From an uncultured Actinomycetes bacterium (GTDB lineage Bacteria; Actinomycetota; Thermoleophilia; Solirubrobacterales; 70-9): 13,692 nucleotides of DNA. The stretch is taken from the NCBI GenBank assembly GCA_937907435.1, contig CALCIA010000318.1, forward strand, positions 1 to 13,692, written 5' to 3'. Below are positions 1 through 7,510 of this stretch, in pieces (the stretch's first letter is position 1; each line of letters begins with the position of its first letter). A program made the translations under genes and the position numbers. Below the pieces are notes generated by a model. It saw nothing but the letters and a program-made list of their open reading frames with translations. It had not been told where the DNA came from and made no database searches.

Positions 1-45
1 GACCCGGCCGAGGTGTGGAGGCTCCCCGACCCGATCGTCACGTAA
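1..45 (+). CDS. 3' end of an upstream gene, product unknown (partial)
   Basis: Reading frame 1 gives DPAEVWRLPDPIVT followed by a TAA stop at 43-45. All 14 sense codons end in G or C while second positions are mixed, which is the codon pattern of the genes further in. This supports a real coding tail cut by the window edge. Nothing about the function can be said from 14 residues. If real, the gene converges with the - strand operon ending at 183, and the hairpin at 94-151 lies between the two stops. Confidence 0.5.
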   Translation, partial: DPAEVWRLPDPIVT

Positions 46-93
46 GTCCGACTTCCTCACGTCCCTGTGCCGGCTTTTTCACGAACGCCTCAC

Positions 94-151
94 GTCCTGG
101 GCTCCTCATGGGGGTCACAGCCTGCCAGGACCCCCATGAGGAGCCCAGGAC
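94..151 (-). terminator. Long perfect hairpin between convergent genes, loop shared with 13506-13555
   Basis: Positions 94-116 and 129-151 are exact reverse complements (23 pairs) around a 12-base loop at 117-128. Read on the - strand, the sense of the operon ending at 183, the loop is CTGGCAGGCTGT. The hairpin starts 31 bases past the aminotransferase stop and 48 bases past the putative + strand stop at 45, so a bidirectional terminator or 3'-end stabilising structure is the simplest role. There is no run of U directly after the stem; a short A run (GAAAAAG on the - strand) follows about 15 bases later. The loop matches that of the hairpin at the other end of the window at 11 of 12 bases, although the stems are unrelated. 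Confidence 0.75.
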
Positions 152-182
152 ACCCGCACCCACCACCCTCGGACGCCCCCAG

Positions 183-1358
183 TCACGACCCCCCGCCATC
201 AACCTCCGCGATCAGCCGGCGGCTCCCCTCGAGGAGGTGGTCGAGGTCGGCGGCCAGGGAGAGGCGGACGAAGGTGTCGCCGGCGGCGCCGAAGGCGGTG
301 CCGGGGGCCACTGCCACGCCGTGCTCTTGGATCAGGTCGCGGACGAAGGCGTCGCTGCGGCGGCCGGCGCGGGAGATGTCGACCCAGAGGTAGAAGGCGC
401 CTTTCGGGGTGAGGACGGGGAGGTCGCCGGCGCGGAGGACCTCGAGGGCGCGATCGCGGCGCTCGCGGTAGGCGTCGCGCATCGCGACGACCACGTCCTG
501 GGGGCCGGTCACCGCCTCCAGGGCCGCCATCTGGGTCGGCGCGTTGACGCAGGAGATCAGCGGCTCCTGCAGGCGGGTCATCGCCGCGGCGACCTCGGGC
601 GGCGCGACCGCGTAGCCGATCCGCCAACCGGTCATCGCGTAGACCTTGGAGAAGGAGTAGATCGAGACGACGCGCGGGCTGGGCGCGACCGCCATGGTCG
701 AGACGAAGTCGCCGTCGAAGGCGATCTCGTCGTAGCACTCGTCAGAGATCAGCCAGAGGTCGTGGCGCTCGGCGAAGTCGACCAGTTCGGCGAGGCGCTC
801 GGCGGGGATCACGGCGCCGAGCGGGTTCGAGGGCGAGTTGACGATCAGGATGCGGGTGCGCTCGCCGACCAGCTCCTCGAGCTCCGCCACGTCGGGCAGG
901 TAGTCGGTCGCCGCGGTCTGGTGGTAGAAGCGCGGCGGGGTGCCGAGCAGCGCCGCCATCTGGACGAAGTCAGGCCAGGCCGGATCGGGCATCAGCACCT
1001 CCTCACCGGGGTCGGCGAGGGTGGTGAGGGACGCGTGGATCGCCTCCACCCCGCCGGCGCTGACGACGATCTGCTCGGCGCCCGCCGCGTAGCCGTTCAC
1101 CCGCTCGACCTTCGCCGCCAGCGCCTCGCGCAGCGCCGGGATGCCGGCGTTCGGCGTGTACTTGGTGTGGCCTTCGCGGGCGGCGCGCGCCGCCGCCTCG
1201 ACCACGTTGTCGGGGGTCGGGAAGTCGGGCTCGCCGACCTCGAGGTGGATCGCCTCCGGGTTCGCCCAGGCGAGCTCCATCACCTCGCGGATCGCCTGCA
1301 CCGGCAGGCGCCTGGAGCGCTGCGAGATCCCCCGCGCCTGCCGCGCCGCCGCGCTCAC
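183..1358 (-). CDS. Class I/II PLP-dependent aminotransferase
   Basis: The predicted 391-residue protein has the fold-type I aminotransferase landmarks: GEPDFPTPD near residues 42-50, YTPNAGIPALREAL at 67-80, NSPSNPLG at 174-181 (the usual form is NPTG), SDECYD at 205-210 with the cofactor-pyridine Asp206, the PLP lysine Lys238 in SFSKVYAMTGWRIGY, Arg246, and a C-terminal FVRLSL with the substrate-carboxylate arginine. It would move an amino group between an amino acid and a 2-oxo acid in the cytoplasm; the substrate cannot be read from sequence. The GTG at 1358-1356 was chosen because it overlaps the upstream TGA as GTGA, as elsewhere in the operon. An open frame continues to 1547 but only inside the neighbouring gene. 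It is the last gene of the operon, with the 94-151 hairpin 31 bases downstream. A link to amino-sugar or amino-acid-conjugate breakdown is inference. Confidence 0.9.
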   Translation of the reverse strand: MSAAARQARGISQRSRRLPVQAIREVMELAWANPEAIHLEVGEPDFPTPDNVVEAAARAAREGHTKYTPNAGIPALREALAAKVERVNGYAAGAEQIVVSAGGVEAIHASLTTLADPGEEVLMPDPAWPDFVQMAALLGTPPRFYHQTAATDYLPDVAELEELVGERTRILIVNSPSNPLGAVIPAERLAELVDFAERHDLWLISDECYDEIAFDGDFVSTMAVAPSPRVVSIYSFSKVYAMTGWRIGYAVAPPEVAAAMTRLQEPLISCVNAPTQMAALEAVTGPQDVVVAMRDAYRERRDRALEVLRAGDLPVLTPKGAFYLWVDISRAGRRSDAFVRDLIQEHGVAVAPGTAFGAAGDTFVRLSLAADLDHLLEGSRRLIAEVDGGGS

Positions 1359-2233
1359 CCGGCCACCGCCAGGCGCGGGAAGAGGCGCAGCGCGGTGCCG
1401 CCGCGGATCGCGTCGAGGTCGGCGCCGCCGAGCCCCGGCAGCGCCCGCTCGAGCAGCGCCAGCGTCTCCGCGTACCCCGGCTCGCGCTCGATCCAGGGGA
1501 AGTCCGACCCCCACATGCAGCGCCCGGCACCGAACGCCTCGACGCACCGCCCGACGAGCTCGTCGAGGTCGGGATGCGGGTACGGCGCGCCGGAGAGCGC
1601 GTACTGGCCGGAGATCATCATCACCACGCCAGGATGACGGGACAGTCCCAGCACCGCCTCGACCCGCTCCGGGACGAGCGGCTCCTCGAAGGCGGGGCGA
1701 CCGGCCGCGTCCACCCGCATCGCCTCGGGGAAGAAGCCGAGGTGGTTGAGGACGACGGTGAGGCCCGGGACGAGCGCCGGCAGCTCCAGCAGCAGCGGCA
1801 GCTGGTCAGGGGCCGGGTAGCTCCAGAGCGGCAGGCCCCACTCGGCGAGGCGGCGGAAGGTCGGCAGCGCCGGGCTCTCGGCCAACGGCCGGCCGGGCTC
1901 GCCCAGCCAGCCGGTGCGCAGGCCGTCGAACTCGAAGCCCTCGCGGCGGCGCTCCAGCGCCGCGACCGGGTCCACCCCGTCGACCCGCCCGAGCTCCTCC
2001 GGCCCGGCCACCGCGATCGCGGCGAAGCGCTCCGCCCGCTCGCGGCGCACCGCGGGCACGTAATCGTCGTCACGGTCCACCGCGACCAGCACCGCCCGCT
2101 CCACCCCGGCGCCCTCCATCGCGGCCAGCAGCCGCTCGACCGGCGCCTCGCGCTCGGCCGGGATCAGCTCGTCGACCCCCCGCGCGCTCGCCCCGGCGGC
2201 GCGGAAGACGTGCGCGTGGCCGTCGACGATCAT
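1355..2233 (-). CDS. Amidohydrolase family protein (PF04909/COG3618-like; possible sugar lactonase)
   Basis: The predicted 292-residue TIM-barrel protein begins MIVDGHAHVF, giving the HxH metal motif His6/His8. It also has FDGLRTGWL (102-110), VVLNHLGF with His164, a VVMMISG strand (203-209) and WGSDFPW with Asp244. This set is typical of the amidohydrolase_2 family, which includes fuconolactone and related sugar-lactone hydrolases as well as some decarboxylases. Next to a KDG-type kinase and aldolase, a lactonase that opens a sugar-acid lactone is the best guess, but this is inferred from context. The start ATG overlaps the aldolase stop (ATGA, 2230-2233), and its own TGA overlaps the aminotransferase GTG (1355-1358), so translation is probably coupled on both sides. 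Confidence 0.85.
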   Translation of the reverse strand: MIVDGHAHVFRAAGASARGVDELIPAEREAPVERLLAAMEGAGVERAVLVAVDRDDDYVPAVRRERAERFAAIAVAGPEELGRVDGVDPVAALERRREGFEFDGLRTGWLGEPGRPLAESPALPTFRRLAEWGLPLWSYPAPDQLPLLLELPALVPGLTVVLNHLGFFPEAMRVDAAGRPAFEEPLVPERVEAVLGLSRHPGVVMMISGQYALSGAPYPHPDLDELVGRCVEAFGAGRCMWGSDFPWIEREPGYAETLALLERALPGLGGADLDAIRGGTALRLFPRLAVAG

Positions 2234-2880
2234 CGCCCCCGCACCGAGCGCGCGGACTCGACCGCGATCCGCGCCCGCTCCTCGATCCGCCCCAGGTCGG
2301 CCTCGGTCGGCCGGGTCGGGAAGATGCTGCCGCCGAGCCCGACCGCGAGCGCGCCCGCCTCCAGCCAGGCGCCGGTCTCCTCGGCCGCGATGCCGCCGGT
2401 CGGGATGATCGCCGCGTCCTCGAACGGGCCGTGGAGCGCCTTCATGTAGGAGATGCCGAGCTCCCCGCCGGGGAAGAGCTTCAACAGCTCGACCCCGTGG
2501 GCGCGCGCCAGCGCCACCTCGGTCGGCGTCGCCACCCCGGGCAGCGGCTCGAGCCCCGCCCCGCGCGTCGCCTCCACCACCGCCAGGTCGAGGTTCGGCG
2601 AGACGACGAACTGGGCGCCCTCGGCGGCCACCGCGGCGACGGTCTCGACGTCCAGCACGGTGCCGGCGCCGACCATCACCTCGGCCGGGTGCGCCGCCCG
2701 CACCGCCCGCAGCGAGGCGAGCGCGCCGGGATCGTCCTGGGTCAGCTCGAAGATCTCGACCCCGGCGCGCACCAGCGCCTCGGTCACCTCGACCGCCAGG
2801 CCGTGATCGCGCAGGCGCATGATCGCCAGCACCCCGGTCCGTTCGAGGCGTTCGCGGATCGTCTCCTCGGCAGTGCTCAT
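2230..2880 (-). CDS. KDPG/KDPGal-type aldolase (class I, Eda/DgoA family)
   Basis: The predicted 216-residue protein matches the 2-keto-3-deoxy-6-phospho-sugar-acid aldolase family in length and motif order: TGVLAIMR (15-22), FELT with catalytic Glu45, VGAGTV (70-75), VVSPNLD (92-98), PGVATPTE (114-121), LLKLFPG with the Schiff-base Lys134, and IIPTGGI. Such enzymes cleave KDPG or KDPGal to pyruvate and glyceraldehyde-3-phosphate in the last step of Entner-Doudoroff-like routes. The position held by Arg49 in E. coli Eda appears to be Asp49 here (ELTQDDPG), so the exact phosphorylated or unphosphorylated substrate is uncertain. ATG 2880-2878 overlaps the kinase stop. An in-frame extension to 3609 runs inside the kinase gene with an Arg/Ala-rich low-complexity translation and was rejected. 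Confidence 0.9.
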   Translation of the reverse strand: MSTAEETIRERLERTGVLAIMRLRDHGLAVEVTEALVRAGVEIFELTQDDPGALASLRAVRAAHPAEVMVGAGTVLDVETVAAVAAEGAQFVVSPNLDLAVVEATRGAGLEPLPGVATPTEVALARAHGVELLKLFPGGELGISYMKALHGPFEDAAIIPTGGIAAEETGAWLEAGALAVGLGGSIFPTRPTEADLGRIEERARIAVESARSVRGR

Positions 2881-3848
2881 CTCAGGATCCTCCGGGTGTC
2901 GTGGTTGTGCAGATCTTCGGGGCCGGCGACCCAGGCGTCGCCCGGCAGGGTGTGCTGGAAGGCGCAGGCGCGGGCCGCGAGGTCGGCGGCGACGTCGAGC
3001 CCGTCGCCGGCCGCCAGCCGCGCGACGAAGACGCCGAGCGCCGCGTCGCCGCCGCCGAAGCCGTCGACCACCTCGGCGCTGTGCTCGGCGCTCCGGTGGG
3101 AGCCGTCGGCGGCCACCGCGGTCATCGACACGGTGACGCGCCGCCCGGTGTGGGCGTTGGCCCGCAGGACGACGAGCTCGAGGCCGAAGCGCTCCAGCGC
3201 CGCCGCCGCCAGCTCCTCCGCCCCGCCCTCGCGCTCCAGCAGCCGCCCGAGGTCGAACCCGCTGGCGAAGAGCACGTCGACCCCGTCCAGCACCTCGCGC
3301 ACGACCGGCGCCGCCTCGTCCCAGCTCCAGAGGAAGTTGCGGTGGTTGACGTCGAAGAAGGTGCGCACGCCGCCCGCCCGCGCGGCGCCGAAGAGCTCGC
3401 GCACCGCCCGCGTCGGCCCGTCGCCGAGCCCGCAGGTGATGCCGCTGCAGATCACCGCGGCGGCGCCGTCCAGCGCGCCGGCGAAGTCGAAGCTGCCGGC
3501 GTCGAGCCCGACCATCGCGCTCTGCGAGCGGTCGTAGAGGACGCGGGTCGGCCGCGGCTCCACCCCGTGCTCGACGAAGTAGACCGGCGCCCGCGCGCCC
3601 GGCTCCCACTGCACCTGCGCCTCGACCCCATGCGCCCCCGCGTGGGCGACGACGCGGCGGCCGAGCGGGTTGTCGGCGATCCGGGTCAGCCAGCGCGCCT
3701 CCATGCCGCAGCGCCGCGCCGCGATCAGCGCGTTCAGCTCGGCGCCGCCGACCTCGAGCTCCAGCCCCGTGGCCACCTCGAGCCGCCCCAGGCCGGGGGG
3801 CGAGAGGCGGACGAGCGCCTCGCCGAGGCCGACCACCCGCCCGCTCAT
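2877..3848 (-). CDS. PfkB-family carbohydrate kinase, 2-keto-3-deoxygluconate kinase-like
   Basis: The predicted 323-residue protein has the ribokinase/PfkB layout: VVGLGEALVRLSPP at the N terminus, GGAELNALIAARRCG (34-48), VLYDRSQSAM (103-112), FDVNHRNFLW (165-174) and the anion-hole/catalytic motif DGFGGGDAALG with the base Asp268. The DxNxR-xxLW and YxRxxSA segments are those seen in 2-keto-3-deoxygluconate kinases. GGGD replaces the commoner GAGD, a mild change that keeps both glycines and the aspartate. It likely phosphorylates a 2-keto-3-deoxy sugar acid with ATP, supplying the aldolase encoded directly after it. Both ends are ATGA overlaps (3845-3848 and 2877-2880). Another sugar or sugar-acid substrate cannot be excluded. 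Confidence 0.85.
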   Translation of the reverse strand: MSGRVVGLGEALVRLSPPGLGRLEVATGLELEVGGAELNALIAARRCGMEARWLTRIADNPLGRRVVAHAGAHGVEAQVQWEPGARAPVYFVEHGVEPRPTRVLYDRSQSAMVGLDAGSFDFAGALDGAAAVICSGITCGLGDGPTRAVRELFGAARAGGVRTFFDVNHRNFLWSWDEAAPVVREVLDGVDVLFASGFDLGRLLEREGGAEELAAAALERFGLELVVLRANAHTGRRVTVSMTAVAADGSHRSAEHSAEVVDGFGGGDAALGVFVARLAAGDGLDVAADLAARACAFQHTLPGDAWVAGPEDLHNHDTRRILR

Positions 3849-4828
3849 CGGTCGTCCTTGGAGACGAAGATCGCCGCCGCCGCGATGATCACGAGGCCGC
3901 GGATCAGGTCGTTCAGCGTCGCTTCGATCTGCAGCAGCGTGAACGAGGTTTCGATCAGGGCGAAGAGGAGGACGCCGCCGACCGTGCCGACCAGCGTGCC
4001 GCGCCCGCCCATCAGCGAGCTGCCGCCGATCACGACCGCGGCGATCGCCGAGAGTTCGAGGCCCTGGCCGGCGGTCGGCGAGCCGATCGTCGCCCGCGCC
4101 GCCAGCATGATCCCGGCCGCCGCCGCGAGCAGGCCGCAGACGACGTAGGCCCAGACCAGCGTCGAGGTGACCGGGACGCCGTTCGAGCGCGCCGCCTCGC
4201 TGTCGCCGCCGACCGCGTAGACGTTGCGGCCCAGCGCGGTCCGGTAGAGCAGGAAGGCGACCAGCGCCACGGCGACGATCAGGACGATGAAGGCGTGCGG
4301 GAAGAAGCCGGTCTTTTCCAGGGCGAAGTTCGAGAGGTTCTTCGTCACCTGCCCGGTCGGCGAGCTGGTGATCATGAAGGCGACCCCCTGGAGGATGAAG
4401 AAGGTCGCCAGGGTGACGACGAACGGCGGCAGCTTGACCCGCGCGATGAGCAGCCCGTGGCCGACGCCGATCAGCGCGCCGATCGCCAGCACCGCGATCA
4501 CCACCGGGATGGCGCGTTCCGGATAGCCGTCGATCATGATCGCGGCGAGCAGGCCGGTCAGGGTGGCGGCGGAGCCGACGGAGAGGTCGATCCCGCCGGT
4601 CAATACGACCACGTTCTGGCCGACCGAGACGAGGCCGAGGACGACCATCGCGGTGAGCACGTTGGCGATGTTGCCGGTGGTCCAGAAGCCGCTCGCGTCG
4701 TGGACCGTCAGGCCGAGGACGAGGGCGGCGACGACGATCCAGGTGGCGAGGCCGGAGCGCGCGACGCGGCTGAAGTCGAGGCGCGGGCGCTGCCGCGCGC
4801 GGGCGGTGGTGGCGACCGCGGTGCTCAC
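3845..4828 (-). CDS. Sugar ABC transporter permease (RbsC-like), second permease of the operon
   Basis: The predicted 327-residue integral membrane protein has about eight to ten hydrophobic segments. It carries the ribose-family permease signature VVVLTGGIDLSVGSAATLTGLLAA (around 73-95), LPPFVVTLATFFILQG in the middle, and IAAVVIGGSSLMGGRGTLVGTVGGVLLFALIE toward the C terminus. It would form half of the channel for the sugar taken up by the neighbouring binding protein and ATPase. The GTG start at 4828-4826 overlaps the ATPase stop (GTGA); the first 25 or so residues are Arg-rich and cytoplasmic. A second, divergent permease lies at 7511-8476, so the channel is probably a heterodimer. Confidence 0.93.
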   Translation of the reverse strand: MSTAVATTARARQRPRLDFSRVARSGLATWIVVAALVLGLTVHDASGFWTTGNIANVLTAMVVLGLVSVGQNVVVLTGGIDLSVGSAATLTGLLAAIMIDGYPERAIPVVIAVLAIGALIGVGHGLLIARVKLPPFVVTLATFFILQGVAFMITSSPTGQVTKNLSNFALEKTGFFPHAFIVLIVAVALVAFLLYRTALGRNVYAVGGDSEAARSNGVPVTSTLVWAYVVCGLLAAAAGIMLAARATIGSPTAGQGLELSAIAAVVIGGSSLMGGRGTLVGTVGGVLLFALIETSFTLLQIEATLNDLIRGLVIIAAAAIFVSKDDR

Positions 4829-6330
4829 GCCGCCGCCCCCGTGCCGAAGGCCATGTGCATGATCCCCTCCGGGTCGACGTCCTCGCGCTCGAGCCGGCCG
4901 ACGACCTGGCCGTCGCGGCAGACGAGCACGCGCTGGGAGAGCCCGACCACCTCGGTCAGGTCGCTGGAGGCGAAGACGACCGCCATCCCCTGCGCGGCCA
5001 GCTCGCGGATCAGCGCGTAGATCTCCGCCTTGGCGCCGACGTCGATGCCGCGCGTCGGCTCGTCCAGCAGCAGCACCCTCGGCCGCGTGCGCAGCCACTT
5101 CGCCAGCACCACCTTCTGCTGGTTGCCGCCGGAGAGCTGGCCGGTTAACTGCTCCGGGCCGGAGGCGCGGATGCCGAGCCGCTCGCGCTCCTCCTCGTAG
5201 GCCCGCTTCTCGCGCCGCCGGTCGAGCCAGCCGCCGCGGGCGATGCCGGCGATGCTCGCGAGGGTGACGTTGGCGCGCACCGGCAGGCCCAGCGCCAGGC
5301 CCTCGACCTTGCGCTCCTCCGGCACCAGGACGACGCCCGCGTCGATCGCCGCGTGCAGGCCGGCGCGCACCTCGCGGCCGCCGACCGCGATCTTGCCGCC
5401 GCTGCGCCCGCCGTCCCCGGCGAAGGTCCGCAGCAGCCGCGTCCGCCCTGAGCCGAGCAGCCCGGCGAGGCCGACGATCTCCCCCGCGTGCAGCTCGAAG
5501 TCGAGGCCCGGCCCGTCGTCGCCGCGCGGCCGCAGGCCGGCGACCGACATCACGACCTCCTCGCCGTGCGGCGCCGGGTCGGGGAAGACCGAGTCGACGT
5601 CGCGGCCGACCATCTCGCGCACCATCTTCGGCACGTCGTAGGCGGCGATCGGGCCGGTCGAGACGTCCTTGCCGTCGCGCAGCACCGTCACCTGGTCGGC
5701 CAGCTCGCGCACCTCCTCCAGGAGGTGGCTGATGTAGATGACGGCGATGCCCTCGGCGGCGACCGAGCGCACCACCCTGTGGATCGATTCCAGCGCCTCG
5801 CCCGCCAGCACCGCGGTCGGCTCGTCGAGGATCAGCACCCGCGTCTCCCGCGCCAGCGCGCGGGCGATCTCGATCAGCTGCCGGCTCGCCAGCGAGAGGT
5901 CCTCGGCGCGCCTGCCGAGGTCGACGTCGCCGAGGCCGACCCGGCCGAGCGCCTCGCGGGCGACCCGCCGCCGCTCGCGGTTGTCGAGAACCCGCCGCCG
6001 CGTGCGCTCCTGGCCGAGCATCACGTTGTCGAGCACCGACATCGCGGGCAGCACGGTCAGCTCTTGGTAGACGGCGGTGACGCCCGCCGCCAGGGCCTCC
6101 CGCGGCCCGCCGAAACGCACCACCTGCCCGTCGAGCAGGACCTCGCCCGCGTCGGCGGACTCGTTCCCGGTGAGGATGCGGACCATCGTCGACTTGCCGG
6201 CGCCGTTCTCGCCGACCAGCGCGTGGACGTGGCCCGCCCCGCACGCGATGCTCGCCCCGTCGAGGGCGCGGACGCCCGGGAACTCTTTGACGAGCCCCCG
6301 GGCCTCCAGGACTGGTACGGCCCCACTCAT
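4825..6330 (-). CDS. Sugar ABC transporter ATP-binding protein with two ATPase domains (RbsA/MglA-like)
   Basis: The predicted 501-residue protein is a tandem nucleotide-binding protein of the CUT2 type, the normal length for RbsA/MglA. The first domain has Walker A GENGAGKST (40-48), Q-loop Gln89, signature LSLASRQ (145-151), Walker B VLILDEPTA (165-173) and the switch His202. In the second domain the Walker A is degenerate (GLLGSGRTRLL, 290-300, no lysine), followed by VPEERK (336-341), signature LSGGNQQK (399-406) and Walker B LLLDEPTRGIDVG. A catalytically weak second site is usual in this family. It would power both RbsC-like permeases. ATG 6330-6328 overlaps the binding-protein stop and its TGA overlaps the next permease. 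The Glu codons checked in its N-terminal part are GAG, unlike the binding protein next to it. Confidence 0.95.
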   Translation of the reverse strand: MSGAVPVLEARGLVKEFPGVRALDGASIACGAGHVHALVGENGAGKSTMVRILTGNESADAGEVLLDGQVVRFGGPREALAAGVTAVYQELTVLPAMSVLDNVMLGQERTRRRVLDNRERRRVAREALGRVGLGDVDLGRRAEDLSLASRQLIEIARALARETRVLILDEPTAVLAGEALESIHRVVRSVAAEGIAVIYISHLLEEVRELADQVTVLRDGKDVSTGPIAAYDVPKMVREMVGRDVDSVFPDPAPHGEEVVMSVAGLRPRGDDGPGLDFELHAGEIVGLAGLLGSGRTRLLRTFAGDGGRSGGKIAVGGREVRAGLHAAIDAGVVLVPEERKVEGLALGLPVRANVTLASIAGIARGGWLDRRREKRAYEEERERLGIRASGPEQLTGQLSGGNQQKVVLAKWLRTRPRVLLLDEPTRGIDVGAKAEIYALIRELAAQGMAVVFASSDLTEVVGLSQRVLVCRDGQVVGRLEREDVDPEGIMHMAFGTGAAA

Positions 6331-7502
6331 TCGCAGAGCTTCAGCGACTTCAGCTCTTCGTCGGACAGTTTGGTCGGGATCCAGAGGTTTTCACTGCATT
6401 CCGGCCGCAGGTACTTTTCCTTTTCCTTGTCCGTGAACGCCGGCGCTTCGACGTTGACGAAGTTCGGCACCGGTTCACCCTTGAGGATCGAGATCGCCGT
6501 TTCCAGGCACTGGGTCGACATTTCGGGCGGGAACGGCGAGAGCGCAAACTTCACGTCGGCGTTCTGGATCGCCTTCAGGTAGGCGTTCGAGGCGTCGCCG
6601 GTCACCGGCGGCACCGGCCGGCCCGCTTCCTTGTAGGCCTCGTACACGCCGAGCGCGGTGAAGCTCGAGTCGCTCCAGATCGCGTCGAGGTTCTTCGACA
6701 CCAGCGAGGCGGCGACCGTCTTCGCCTTGGTCGGAGACCAGTCGTCGTACTGCTTGGAGACGATTTCGATTTCCGGGTACTTTTCGGCGAACAGTTCTTC
6801 CGCCGCCTTTTTCGGATACTCGGCGGTCGGCACCCCGGCGATCCCGGAGATCATCGCGATCCGGCCTTTGCCATCGATCTGCTTGGCGATCCATTCGGCC
6901 CAGAGGCGGCCCTGGAGTTCGTAGGAGCGGGTCACGGTGGAGACGACGCCGCTCGACGGCGCGATCGTCCCGGCGCAGGCGACGACCGGGATGCCCTGCG
7001 CGGTGGCCGCCTTCACCTGGCCGGTGATGCTGGAGCCCATCGGCACGACGACCATCGCGTCCGGTTCCTGCGAGGCGAGCTGCTGGATGTTGTCGACCTG
7101 TTTGGTCGCGTCACCGTCGGCCGAGGCGTACAGCTCTTCGACCCCGAGTTCGCCGGCCTTGGTCTTGAACGCTTCCTCGTTCTCCGCGGCCCAGGAGTTG
7201 GTCGGGCCCTGCGCGGCGAAGGCGATCTTGTAGCCGCCCGAGGGTTCTTCCTTCTGCCATTTGGAGGTGTCGACCTCACACAGTTCGGTTTTCGGGATTT
7301 CGAGCTTCGTCAGTTCCAGGGCCTGTTCACCCTGTTCCCAGGCCTTGTCGTAGGCGGTTTCCACACTCTTCGACGGCTTGCAGCCACCGCCGGACGCGGT
7401 CGCCGTTTCTTCGGTCCCTTCCTTGGAGCCGCCGCAGGCCGCCAGGACCAGGGCGCTGAGCAAGCCCAGCCCCAAGACGAACCACACCCTTCGAGAGAAC
7501 AT
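6327..7502 (-). CDS. Sugar ABC transporter substrate-binding lipoprotein
   Basis: The predicted 391-residue protein starts MFSRRVWFVLGLGLLSALVLAAC, a lipoprotein signal peptide with lipobox LAAC and lipidated Cys23. A Glu-rich linker of about 65 residues with Cys41 and Cys75 precedes the ligand-binding fold, which starts near residue 91 (YKIAFAAQGPTNSWAAE) and includes DAMVVVPMGSSITGQVKAATAQGIPVV, as in the periplasmic_binding_4 family. Two more cysteines (369, 390) lie at the C terminus. It captures the substrate outside the membrane for the permeases. Starts: a GTG at 7514 gives the operon's usual 4-base overlap but abuts the AAGGGG ribosome-binding site; a GTG at 7508 is 5 bases from it and the ATG at 7502 is 11. 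The ATG is reported, and all three give the same mature protein. I counted 33 GAA to 7 GAG codons. Confidence 0.93.
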   Translation of the reverse strand: MFSRRVWFVLGLGLLSALVLAACGGSKEGTEETATASGGGCKPSKSVETAYDKAWEQGEQALELTKLEIPKTELCEVDTSKWQKEEPSGGYKIAFAAQGPTNSWAAENEEAFKTKAGELGVEELYASADGDATKQVDNIQQLASQEPDAMVVVPMGSSITGQVKAATAQGIPVVACAGTIAPSSGVVSTVTRSYELQGRLWAEWIAKQIDGKGRIAMISGIAGVPTAEYPKKAAEELFAEKYPEIEIVSKQYDDWSPTKAKTVAASLVSKNLDAIWSDSSFTALGVYEAYKEAGRPVPPVTGDASNAYLKAIQNADVKFALSPFPPEMSTQCLETAISILKGEPVPNFVNVEAPAFTDKEKEKYLRPECSENLWIPTKLSDEELKSLKLCE

Positions 7503-7510
7503 CTTCACTG

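Noticed and set aside
94..151. Ends of an insertion sequence or MITE
   Set aside because: No transposase, flanking direct repeat or terminal repeat pair is visible around either hairpin, so the terminator/3'-element reading is preferred, though an inverted boundary pair is kept as an alternative.
1359..1547. N-terminal extension of the aminotransferase by 63 residues
   Set aside because: The extension is Arg/Ala-rich, lies inside the amidohydrolase gene and has no family similarity; the GTGA overlap start gives the normal length.
15..1637. A 540-codon open frame on the + strand
   Set aside because: It lies antisense to the aminotransferase and amidohydrolase genes, and its translation is a low-complexity Arg/Asp/Gly/Ala-rich string with no motifs, as expected opposite GC-rich coding DNA.
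2901..4148. A 415-codon open frame on the + strand
   Set aside because: It is antisense to the kinase and permease genes, which have clear family motifs; the translation has no recognisable domain.
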